32,682 bases of DNA from a virus. The DNA lies in the IMG/VR virus record IMGVR_UViG_3300009059_000037, positions 1-32,682 of that record. One strand, written 5' to 3'. Below the pieces are notes generated by a model, which ran no database searches, was not told the DNA's origin, and was given only the letters and a program-made list of their open reading frames with translations. Positions 22,758 through 28,839 of the stretch are shown here, piece by piece; the first letter of the stretch is position 1; each line of letters starts with the position of its first letter. The translations under genes and the position numbers were made by a program.

Positions 22758-24794
22758 TTATAGGTAAGCACATCTATATTCAACTCCTGATGTACATATT
22801 GAACCGCTACCGCAACCTCCGCTGCTGCATCCTTGAGATACACAGTCTTGGTTCGCAACGTTAAATGATGTACAAAGTCTGGATACCTCTTGTGCTGCAG
22901 TTGTTGTAGTCGTAGTTGAACCAGTAGCAACACAACCTGTGTCAGTAGTAACATTATCGCATGTTCCTGGAGTCCAACAAGTATAAGTGTTCATTGTTCC
23001 AGAAGCACATACAGATGTTGAAACAGATCTTGTGCCAGTGTAACTTCGTGCTGGATCGCAAGTATTTCCAGAGCAGTCAAGGCCTGTTGTTGTCGTGGTT
23101 GCAGGGGATGCTGTTGTCGTTGTCGTGGTTGCAGGGGATGCTGTAGTTGTGGTAGTCGTTGGAGCAACTGTGGTTGTAGTAGTAGTTGGAGCAACTGTGG
23201 TTGTAGTAGTAGTTGGAGCAACTGTGGTTGTGGTAGTTGTTGCAGCACCACTTGTAGAAATAGAAGCACTGGCATCTGCTAAATAGCCGTTGTTAGAATT
23301 TTTTGCGGTAACAAAAACTGTATGTAAAGTGTTTGGAGCAAGACCAGTAAATGTCTTAGATGTTGACCCTGTTGTTTCTGATGGATAGACTGCATCATTA
23401 TCAGAGTATTGAACAGTATAGAATGCAGTTCCTGCTGGAGGGTTTGACCAAGAATAAGTTACAGAATTTGTAGTTGAAGATATACCGCTAATAGTAAATG
23501 CACCTGGTGCTACAGTGGTTGTAGTTGTAGTTGTAGGTGCTACAGTAGTTGTAGTTGTAGTTGTATTTACAGGTGGACAACTTGTTGGTGCTGCAGGCTG
23601 AGAAACTATTGAAACCGAAATACTTGTTGCTGGAGGATTTAAACCTTGAAGAAATGAAGTGTAGGCAGCAATTGCTTGGTTAATATCTTGTACAAGCGTG
23701 TTATCGGAATTAACAGGATATGATTCTTCTACAGGGGTTCCGAGGAAGCAATATGATAGATACGCTGTACCAGTTGCTGGTGCTGCAGTTGTTGTAGTAG
23801 TTGTTGTAGGGGCAACCGTTGTAGTGGTAGTTGTAGTTGTTGTAGGGGCAACCGTTGTAGTGGTAGTAGTAGGATTATTTGCAGGATTTGCAGTAAATGT
23901 TGATGAACCAGTAGAACTTGTATACCCATCCTTAGATGCAGTTATATAAACCGTATAGGATTGATTTGGTGTTAAATTTTCAACAATAAATTCTTCGGGG
24001 AATTCGGGATTCTGAGTTCCAAGAGTAGAAGTATAAGTTGTTGTATATGTTGAATCAAAGTTAGTTATGTTAAATGTTGCATATACTGATCCTGGATAAA
24101 CTTGCCAGCCAGCATATGTTTGAATTACTGGTGTTGGTAGTGTTGGAAGTGGTGCAACAGTTGTTGTAGTTGTTGTAGTTGTAGTTGTAGGAGCAACTGT
24201 AGTAGTAGTTGTAGTAACAACTGGGTGAGCAAAAGTAATGGTTTGTGAGTTTCCAGCACCAGCACTATTTATCACAGTTATAGTGACTGTATAAGACTGC
24301 CCTTCAGTCAAGTTAACAAGGTTTCCTGGCCATGTTGCAGTGTATGCTCCATAGTTGTATGGTGATGGATATAAAGATGAGTTTCCAGTAAACAGATAAT
24401 TATTTATATTGCTTCCAGACCAAGAAAGAGTTCCAGTAGTAGTACCAGTTTTTGTATATGTTAAATTACTTATAGTTGCAACTGGGGCTGATGTTGTTAC
24501 AGGTCCACTGCCACCGCCAGAAGTTGTTGTGGTAGTTGTTGTTACTGCTACATAGTTATAAATAGAAAGATCAACAGTGGTTTCATAATCAACTAGAGTT
24601 CCAGATGCAGGAGTTTGTAGTGCAACCTTATTTGATAGATTAGAGTCTGATGTTGAGGTTGTAGAAATAATTGAGGCAACAGTCAGTCCTGCTGATTGTA
24701 TTGCTGAAATTGCTTGTGCCTGTGTAAGTCCAGAAAGATTTGGTACTAAGACCATACCTTTTGATGAAGACCATAAGCCAAGGAATCCAAGCAT
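22758..24794 (-). CDS. Mucin-like virion protein: PASTA + Fn3 domains on poly-Thr linkers
   Basis: A 678-residue protein. Residues about 16-79 form one PASTA domain (VPNLSGLTQAQAISAIQSAG, then VALQTPASGTLVDYETTV), a fold known to bind muropeptides in Gram-positive kinases and penicillin-binding proteins. About four fibronectin-III-like beta domains follow (near 100-195, 222-305, 345-410 and 430-515), joined by linkers of TTTTTTVAP repeats. The last 100 residues hold two Cys-rich knots (LDCSGNTCDPARSY, QGCSSGGCGSGSIC). No signal peptide is present, as expected for a virion part. It resembles actinobacterial Thr-rich wall proteins and might be glycosylated. The ribosome binding site is weak; the ATG lies six bases after the upstream stop. 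Confidence 0.82.
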   Translation of the reverse strand: MLGFLGLWSSSKGMVLVPNLSGLTQAQAISAIQSAGLTVASIISTTSTSDSNLSNKVALQTPASGTLVDYETTVDLSIYNYVAVTTTTTTTSGGGSGPVTTSAPVATISNLTYTKTGTTTGTLSWSGSNINNYLFTGNSSLYPSPYNYGAYTATWPGNLVNLTEGQSYTVTITVINSAGAGNSQTITFAHPVVTTTTTTVAPTTTTTTTTTTVAPLPTLPTPVIQTYAGWQVYPGSVYATFNITNFDSTYTTTYTSTLGTQNPEFPEEFIVENLTPNQSYTVYITASKDGYTSSTGSSTFTANPANNPTTTTTTVAPTTTTTTTTTVAPTTTTTTTAAPATGTAYLSYCFLGTPVEESYPVNSDNTLVQDINQAIAAYTSFLQGLNPPATSISVSIVSQPAAPTSCPPVNTTTTTTTVAPTTTTTTTVAPGAFTISGISSTTNSVTYSWSNPPAGTAFYTVQYSDNDAVYPSETTGSTSKTFTGLAPNTLHTVFVTAKNSNNGYLADASASISTSGAATTTTTTVAPTTTTTTVAPTTTTTTVAPTTTTTTASPATTTTTTASPATTTTTGLDCSGNTCDPARSYTGTRSVSTSVCASGTMNTYTCWTPGTCDNVTTDTGCVATGSTTTTTTAAQEVSRLCTSFNVANQDCVSQGCSSGGCGSGSICTSGVEYRCAYL
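23161..23241 (-). repeat. Three 27-base tandem repeats encoding TTTTTTVAP
   Basis: Three near-identical 27-base units lie at 23161-23187, 23188-23214 and 23215-23241. Similar units recur near 23.10, 23.51, 23.80, 23.84 and 24.16 kb as poly-Thr linkers of the same gene. Such tracts are prone to slippage and likely vary between related phages. Confidence 0.8.
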
Positions 24795-24800
24795 CTGATC

Positions 24801-25430
24801 CTACGCTTTCAAATCGCCAATAAGAATCCATGCATTTGTATCATCTTTTACTAAAACAGCGCCAGACCATTGTGCTGCAATTTTTCTATTTGAATTCTTG
24901 CTATAAAGAGTCACTCCTGCTGCAGGTGCGATAGATACTTCTCCACTACCTTTTCTAACAATCTCAATTTTTTGTCCAACGACAAATGGGATTGTTGCAT
25001 AAGATGGAATAGTAATTGTTACGTTAGACGATGACTCAACTCTAATTGTTTTTCCAGCATCTAAAAGAACTATTTGATAGTCTGCAGTTTTGGTTTCAAG
25101 CCAGCAAGAGTCATTATAGTTTCTCCACTTACCAGCATGATAATATTGAATTTGATTAATTTGATTTCCTGATGCATCTTGTCGTACAAAAACAACAAGG
25201 CCTTCAGGGGGTGCGGTGATTACAGCATCTCTAACTGTTGATGTTGCAAAATTATTTACTCCTGCTTTTGATACAACAACATCATTTAAAGATACTGTAG
25301 AACCAAATGAGTGTGCTCCTGACCAGTCAAAATTTGCTGCTGCATTTGTAGTTCCAGAAACTGGATACCAAGTATCAGTACCTTGATCATAAATGTATGC
25401 TGTTTTACCAACGCTACTAGTTGTTGCCAT
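24801..25430 (-). CDS. Virion adhesin with shared knob domain
   Basis: A 209-residue protein. The N-terminal half holds fibre-like beta strands (TAYIYDQGTDTWYPVSG, then AHSFGSTVSLNDVV and IQYYHAGKWRNY). The C-terminal 100 residues (ADYQIVLLDAGKTIRVESSS, VVGQKIEIVRKGSGEVSI, VLVKDDTNAWILIGDLKA) form a knob homologous to the end of the 720-residue tail fibre at 13626-15788 (YIEFYQFGAGQLTV, VLVKVDTDEWLLTGDLTA). It is thus a short protein with a module also used in a long fibre. The ATG overlaps the 38-residue gene upstream by 14 bases. Receptor binding is a reasonable inference. Confidence 0.72.
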   Translation of the reverse strand: MATTSSVGKTAYIYDQGTDTWYPVSGTTNAAANFDWSGAHSFGSTVSLNDVVVSKAGVNNFATSTVRDAVITAPPEGLVVFVRQDASGNQINQIQYYHAGKWRNYNDSCWLETKTADYQIVLLDAGKTIRVESSSNVTITIPSYATIPFVVGQKIEIVRKGSGEVSIAPAAGVTLYSKNSNRKIAAQWSGAVLVKDDTNAWILIGDLKA

Positions 25431-25533
25431 CTGATCTCAACCCCAATGCTCTTAGTTCTGCCTCTGTAAATCCTAGTTCAACAAATTTGGCAATTGCAAT
25501 TTCTTTTAACATCTGATCTCTTTCGTCACTCAT
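25417..25533 (-). CDS. 38-residue helical protein
   Basis: A short gene starting MSDERDQMLKEIAIAKFVEL and ending LRALGLRSDGNN. It is predicted to be one or two short helices (ELGFTEAELRALG). Its ATG overlaps the upstream stop by one base (TAATG), and its end overlaps the next gene by 14 bases, so it is embedded in a coupled run of genes. A longer frame to 25707 is rejected because it would run through the upstream gene. Role unknown; perhaps a small assembly or trimerisation helper. Confidence 0.6.
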   Translation of the reverse strand: MSDERDQMLKEIAIAKFVELGFTEAELRALGLRSDGNN

Positions 25534-25985
25534 TATGCACCTATCTCTAACCAGGCAGTACCTGAGTATACATACATTTTTAGTGGTGATGAGTCTGAGT
25601 CTACCCAAAGCATTCCTTGAGTAAGACCATTTGTTGGAGCGGTTGTTTGATAACTTGCAGTAGAAACAATTTGAGTAACTGTTGCTGTTGAGTTTGAATC
25701 CATCCAAATATATCCCTCTACTGGTGTTGTAGGTAAAGTTGCGCTATATTCAGAACCAACTCCAAGGTTTTCTTGTGCAGTAACTCTATTTGATAATGAC
25801 TGTAAGTGGCTTGCAATAGATGGAGTTGTCAAAGAAGAAGTGTTAGTATTGGCACCGTCATAAGTATACGAGCCATAGTGATATAACTTTAGCGCTGCTT
25901 GTATATCTGCTGCGTCTGAAAGTGCTGGAATCTTGGTATTGAATAAACCAGTTCCGTTTGGGGTACCGTCAATGTTCTCAGTCAT
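25533..25985 (-). CDS. Small fibre-type protein
   Basis: A 150-residue protein. It has an N-terminal helical part (PALSDAADIQAALKLYHYG, HLQSLSNRVTAQENLG) followed by two copies of a fibre-type beta motif: TTPVEGYIWMDSNSTA and TQGMLWVDSDSSPLKMYVYS. The motif resembles NGTMWLDTATNR in the gene at 15843-16292 and is common in phage tail-fibre proteins (an xxGxxWxDs turn). It may be a short fibre or the attachment point for one. An extended -10 box lies 18 bases before the ATG, so this gene probably heads a transcript extending to the glycosyltransferase at 21.2 kb. Confidence 0.68.
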   Translation of the reverse strand: MTENIDGTPNGTGLFNTKIPALSDAADIQAALKLYHYGSYTYDGANTNTSSLTTPSIASHLQSLSNRVTAQENLGVGSEYSATLPTTPVEGYIWMDSNSTATVTQIVSTASYQTTAPTNGLTQGMLWVDSDSSPLKMYVYSGTAWLEIGA

Positions 25986-26003
25986 AAGTTATCACCACTT
26001 TAG

Positions 26004-26012
26004 ATTATACCA
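26004..26012 (-). promoter_or_regulatory. Extended -10 promoter overlapping an upstream stop codon
   Basis: TGGTATAAT on the minus strand, 18 bases before the ATG at 25985. The box contains the TAA stop (26007-26005) of the gene upstream, whose last codons read GTG GTA TAA. Confidence 0.55.
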
Positions 26013-26583
26013 CGGTAATGAATAGATGGACTGTTACTGATTTAGCCAAATCTACCCAACCTGTTCCGTTATATTCAACCGCTTTAAAAAGTAAAGGCAG
26101 AGATAATACAGTATCTACGCTCTCCAATGGAAGAACAGAGACTGAAGAGGCGAGAGGTTCGTCATTTCCAGTTATTGAGTACTGAATGTTAAAGTTTGCC
26201 GAAGTTGCTGTTCCAATCATAGAAGATGGGACTAGGCTTGCAACGGGAATATTGACTCTTTGTTCTCCTGCTGCAAAAGTTACAGACCTATTTACGCTAT
26301 AAGTATTTGGAATTAGTTTAAACAACTTGCTCCAAGAATTAGTTCCACTTACATTTTTGTATTGATAAATATATAGATAGTCTACATGCCCTGGATTTGT
26401 GTTTATACAAATATCAAAAACATTTGGATTGGAAACTGGAAGAGTTGAGGTTGGGGCGCCTGATGAATTTGTATACCAAAGACTTCCACGTGTTCCAGCA
26501 GGACCAAAATCAAGGTCAACAGAAATAGAGGCTGGACCACCAAGTACCGTCATGTCGTCTGTTGATAAAAGTACGTCTGCCAT
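26005..26583 (-). CDS. Adhesin-like beta protein
   Basis: A 192-residue protein. It has a short collagen-like turn near the start (LDFGPAGTRGSLWYTNSSG) and beta strands throughout (VDYLYIYQYKNVSG, FNIQYSITG, KSVTVHLFITVV). The ending resembles that of the collagen-like neighbour (SVILNSIYVSVV), so the two may share a C-terminal fold. The AAGGA site five to seven bases before the ATG supports the start. It lies 12 bases after the BppU-like gene and is probably co-transcribed with it. Function in receptor binding or as a baseplate adhesin is inferred from context alone. Confidence 0.65.
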   Translation of the reverse strand: MADVLLSTDDMTVLGGPASISVDLDFGPAGTRGSLWYTNSSGAPTSTLPVSNPNVFDICINTNPGHVDYLYIYQYKNVSGTNSWSKLFKLIPNTYSVNRSVTFAAGEQRVNIPVASLVPSSMIGTATSANFNIQYSITGNDEPLASSVSVLPLESVDTVLSLPLLFKAVEYNGTGWVDLAKSVTVHLFITVV

Positions 26584-26595
26584 ATTATTCCTTAA

Positions 26596-27027
26596 TCAGG
26601 GAGTTCCAGAGCCAGTTGCGACTTGATCTGTTACGGTTATAAATCCGTTTAGAAGAGTATGAACAACTGGATAGCCATTTGCAGAAGTGTTTGTAGAAAC
26701 CTGAACATCGTAAACATACTGTGTTCCTGCTGTCATTGTTAATCCGTCTGCTGGTCTAATTGCACAAACAATATGTGTTTTGTCATCAGAAATTTTTGAA
26801 TAGCATGCTCTTTGATTTGCTACACCAGAGGCTCCTCTAGATGTAGAAAAAACAAATTTTGAAGTGTCATAGGCAACTTGAGGTGTTGATGAGTTTGAGT
26901 CGTCGTCATACAAAAGAATAAATGCAGATAGGTCAAAAACTGTGCCATCTGTCTTTTTAGGGTAGATTTTAAACTCGTAGGTGTCACCTTTGTAGTAACT
27001 AATATTTAATTCTCCTGGAAATGCCAT
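26596..27027 (-). CDS. BppU-like baseplate/adhesin attachment protein 2
   Basis: A 143-residue beta protein. It opens with LNISYYKGDTYEFKIYPKK, the counterpart of the RGDT strands of its relatives, then FDLSAFILLYDDDS and later IVCAIRPADGLTMTAG, QYVYDVQVSTN and HTLLNGFITVTDQV. The last segment (DlQV-tLL-G-itV-DvT) is the clearest match to the family of small BppU N-terminal-like proteins. Here it likely anchors the neighbouring adhesin genes' products to the baseplate. A TGGTATAAT box six bases before the ATG, overlapping the stop codon of the upstream gene, predicts a leaderless message. Confidence 0.68.
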   Translation of the reverse strand: MAFPGELNISYYKGDTYEFKIYPKKTDGTVFDLSAFILLYDDDSNSSTPQVAYDTSKFVFSTSRGASGVANQRACYSKISDDKTHIVCAIRPADGLTMTAGTQYVYDVQVSTNTSANGYPVVHTLLNGFITVTDQVATGSGTP

Positions 27028-27033
27028 AGTTTT

Positions 27034-27042
27034 ATTATACCA
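27034..27042 (-). promoter_or_regulatory. Extended -10 promoter, leaderless type, inside a stop codon
   Basis: TGGTATAAT on the minus strand, six bases before the ATG at 27027. It includes the TAA stop (27037-27035) of the collagen-like gene (GTG GTA TAA). Confidence 0.6.
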
Positions 27043-27766
27043 CGCTGACGTAGATAGAATTAAGGATTACGGATGCGTCAAAATCTGTTCTTAATTGAGG
27101 AACTGCTCCGTTACCCCACATTTTTTGGTTTTCAATAAATACCTGCTGTGTGATAGATATGTTGTAGGTGTGTTGATATTTAAAAGACCCTACTAGGTGT
27201 GCAATTTCCTGCTCGTGTGATGGAAAGAAGGTTCTCATCCAGACTTCAGTATTTTGAGTAAAGGTTGTCAACTCTAGGTTGTAAGTTACAAAAACTTGAG
27301 ATCCTATTTTTAGTCCTTTAAAATTTAGCATTCTTGAGTGTGGATTCCATAGACTTACACAGTCCTTTGGCAAAAATTCCTCATTCTTTTCTCCATCAGA
27401 GATGTATAGGCTTACCCATCCGTCAGTTCCTCTTGTTGCTCCTAGCCTAATCTCAATTTCAGAATCTGTAAAATATGAAGACCAACCTGCTTGTTGACCT
27501 GAAGAAGATAAAGAACTTAATCCGTTTTGTCCAGAAGATCCTTTTTCTCCCTTTTGTCCCTTTTGTCCTTCTGGGCCTTGAGGTCCAACTGATCCATCTT
27601 TTCCATCTTTGCCATCTCTACCTGCGGGACCTTGAGGACCTTGTGGTCCAGGTACTGGAAGAAATGATAGTGTATTCTCTTGGTATGTATTTTGATTCTG
27701 TTCTACTTGCGCTGCGTAGCCAGACTTTTTTGCACTGGGAAAGTCCATAGATTTAGAAGCAGCCAT
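27035..27766 (-). CDS. Collagen-like tail or adhesin protein
   Basis: A 243-residue protein. Residues about 40-82 are 14 unbroken Gly-X-Y triplets (GPQGPQGPAGRDGKDG, GPEGQKGQKGEKG), predicted to form a collagen triple helix. The C-terminal 160 residues form a beta domain (WSSYFTDSEIEIRLGATRG, VSLYISDGEKNEEFLP, SQVFVTYNLELTTF, TYNISITQQVF). Phage collagen-like fibres are trimeric, so this probably forms a stalk with a globular tip. The ATG at 27766 is six bases from a TGAGATAAT box with no ribosome binding site, again pointing to leaderless translation. Confidence 0.82.
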   Translation of the reverse strand: MAASKSMDFPSAKKSGYAAQVEQNQNTYQENTLSFLPVPGPQGPQGPAGRDGKDGKDGSVGPQGPEGQKGQKGEKGSSGQNGLSSLSSSGQQAGWSSYFTDSEIEIRLGATRGTDGWVSLYISDGEKNEEFLPKDCVSLWNPHSRMLNFKGLKIGSQVFVTYNLELTTFTQNTEVWMRTFFPSHEQEIAHLVGSFKYQHTYNISITQQVFIENQKMWGNGAVPQLRTDFDASVILNSIYVSVV

Positions 27767-27772
27767 GGATTG

Positions 27773-27781
27773 ATTATCTCA
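27773..27781 (-). promoter_or_regulatory. Extended -10-like box, leaderless type
   Basis: TGAGATAAT on the minus strand (one mismatch to TATAAT), six bases before the ATG at 27766. It is one of the weaker members of the set. Confidence 0.45.
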
Positions 27782-27786
27782 CGGAA

Positions 27787-27873
27787 TTATGATTTTACTT
27801 TAAATATTTTGTTCTTAATTTTAATTACTGCTGGCAACTCAGGTCTAGGAGTTGATACTTTTACAACTGCCAT
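27787..27873 (-). CDS. 28-residue coupled mini-protein
   Basis: A tiny frame (MAVVKVSTPRPELPAVIKIK, then NKIFKVKS) whose ATG overlaps the stop of the BppU-like gene by one base (TAATG). It is basic (six Lys and one Arg) with no acidic residue except one Glu. The position mirrors the 74-residue gene coupled to the other BppU-like gene at 19143. It may be a real micro-protein or translational by-product; coupling is the only support. Confidence 0.4.
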   Translation of the reverse strand: MAVVKVSTPRPELPAVIKIKNKIFKVKS

Positions 27874-28253
27874 TATAGGCTACCTGTAATATCTCCAAGG
27901 ACAGAGATAGTTCCAATCAATGGTGTCCAAATGGTTTCTCCATTAATAGTTACTTGAAGGTCAAAAGTTAATTCCGTTACAACTGGTTTAAAACCAAACC
28001 CCCATAGTTCTGTAATAGATGCAGGGGCAAGAATATCAACATATCCTGTTCCACGTGAAACTTCCAGGGAATCAAGAATGTCAGACTGAGGATCATAAGT
28101 AGTAGCCTCAAATGTCCAATCAGATATATCAAAATATGTTACTTCGTCATCTTCTAAAAATTCAACACGAAGCGGAGAGGTATCTCCTCTAACAATCTGC
28201 CATTTAATTCTGGCTGGATCTGCTCCAAATATCTCAGGTGAACAAAGATTCAT
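27873..28253 (-). CDS. BppU-like baseplate/adhesin attachment protein 3
   Basis: A 126-residue beta protein: IKWQIVRGDTSPLRVEFLED, FDISDWTFEATTYDP, TFDLQVTINGETIWTPLIG and a closing ISVLGDITGSL. It is clearly related to the gene at 19143-19559 (VVWTVVRGDTSGFKVYV, closing LEDVT). The frame is open to 28313, but the ATG at 28253 is chosen because a terminator and promoter lie between the two; the box TGGTATAAT ends nine bases before it. The gene starts the leftward adhesin block. Its role as an adaptor for adhesins is inferred from family resemblance. Confidence 0.7.
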   Translation of the reverse strand: MNLCSPEIFGADPARIKWQIVRGDTSPLRVEFLEDDEVTYFDISDWTFEATTYDPQSDILDSLEVSRGTGYVDILAPASITELWGFGFKPVVTELTFDLQVTINGETIWTPLIGTISVLGDITGSL

Positions 28254-28262
28254 AATACTTAG

Positions 28263-28271
28263 ATTATACCA
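28263..28271 (-). promoter_or_regulatory. Extended -10 promoter of the first adhesin-block gene
   Basis: TGGTATAAT on the minus strand, nine bases before the ATG at 28253, and directly after the T-run of the terminator upstream. It starts the leftward adhesin block. Confidence 0.65.
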
Positions 28272-28272
28272 T

Positions 28273-28328
28273 AAAAAAAGACTAGTACTCAGGCTGGTGG
28301 GTATGAAGGACAAACCAGAGTACTAGTC
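28273..28328 (-). terminator. Hairpin terminator with T7 run
   Basis: Outer arms of 10 bases (28280-28289 and 28319-28328, GACTAGTACT) and inner arms of 5 bases (CTGGT, 28294-28298 and 28314-28318), with a 4-base CAGG bulge and a 15-base loop. On the minus strand the stem is followed by seven Ts (28279-28273). It should stop leftward transcripts, including those from the holin-like gene and from the promoter at 28.34 kb. Confidence 0.85.
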
Positions 28329-28335
28329 AACTTAA

Positions 28336-28344
28336 ATTATATCA
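28336..28344 (-). promoter_or_regulatory. Extended -10 box just upstream of the terminator
   Basis: TGATATAAT on the minus strand. Its transcript would start close to the base of the hairpin (near 28329) and end at the T-run, giving a candidate short RNA of about 55-60 bases. The box alone is the evidence. Confidence 0.45.
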
Positions 28345-28538
28345 TATCAGTACAATCTGGACACTAAGATTAAAAGTTATCAGATTGTTATAATGGTTAA
28401 TGTCCGTTTTGTCTTCTTTGTAATACTTAGTCAAAACTGGGATAGTGTATACTTAAAATATATAAGAAAAAAGAACTATCTTTAAAGGTTTATATTTATA
28501 TATCTTATATACTATATATAGCAAATAGGCAAATTAGG
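28345..28538. other. AT-rich noncoding region
   Basis: No convincing gene. It holds a rightward TGTTATAAT (28386-28394) followed by only a seven-codon frame, and an alternating TATA-rich stretch around 28486-28522 that could melt easily. It is the 3-prime side of the holin-like gene. Confidence 0.5.
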
Positions 28539-28805
28539 TTATTTACTATTATCAGCAATATGCTTAATTAGAATTTGATACATTTCATCAAGTTTCTTTT
28601 CTTGTCGATCTCTAGATTTTATAGAGTCAATTCTCTGATCGTCTAAAGCACTTTCTAATCTTGAAACCTGATCTTTGAGACTCGATCCAGAATTAGGCTT
28701 AAGTTCGCTGAGATAATGTTTGACTAGCCACTTGATAGAAAAGGCGATTGATGATACAATTGTAAGTATCGCTACGATTAAGGAAGCCCAGTCTTGTATT
28801 GTCAT
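28539..28805 (-). CDS. Holin-like small membrane protein
   Basis: An 88-residue protein with one membrane segment near the start (ASLIVAILTIVSSIAFSIKW, about residues 7-26) and a charged helical C-terminus with coiled-coil character (KDQVSRLESALDDQRIDSI). This layout resembles small phage holins or phage-encoded membrane regulators. The frame is open to 28970, but the ATG at 28805 is chosen: TGTTATAAT ends nine bases before it, and translation would begin at the membrane segment. It is divergent from the DHH-like gene and shares its promoter region. Lysis role is inferred only; the lysozyme gene is 8 kb away. Confidence 0.6.
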   Translation of the reverse strand: MTIQDWASLIVAILTIVSSIAFSIKWLVKHYLSELKPNSGSSLKDQVSRLESALDDQRIDSIKSRDRQEKKLDEMYQILIKHIADNSK

Positions 28806-28823
28806 AACTATATTATTATAACA
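28794..28823. promoter_or_regulatory. Divergent overlapping promoters
   Basis: Leftward: TGTTATAAT (28823-28815), nine bases before the ATG at 28805. Rightward: TTGTAT (28794-28799) and TATAAC (28817-28822), 17 bases apart. The two -10 boxes occupy the same bases, so the two promoters should exclude each other, a simple switch between the holin-like gene and the rightward operon. Confidence 0.55.
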
Positions 28824-28839
28824 GGAGTATTTGAATAAA

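Noticed and set aside
23095-23949. Plus-strand poly-Val frames and minus-strand Gln/Leu-rich frames
   Set aside because: They arise from the ACT/ACA repeats that encode poly-Thr in the true frame.
28254-28313. Long version of the BppU-like gene starting at 28313
   Set aside because: It would be encoded through the terminator hairpin and the promoter; the inner ATG at 28253 is better.
28386-28423. Rightward TGTTATAAT followed by a seven-codon frame (ATG at 28400)
   Set aside because: The frame is too short to support as a gene; the box is noted only as part of the noncoding region.
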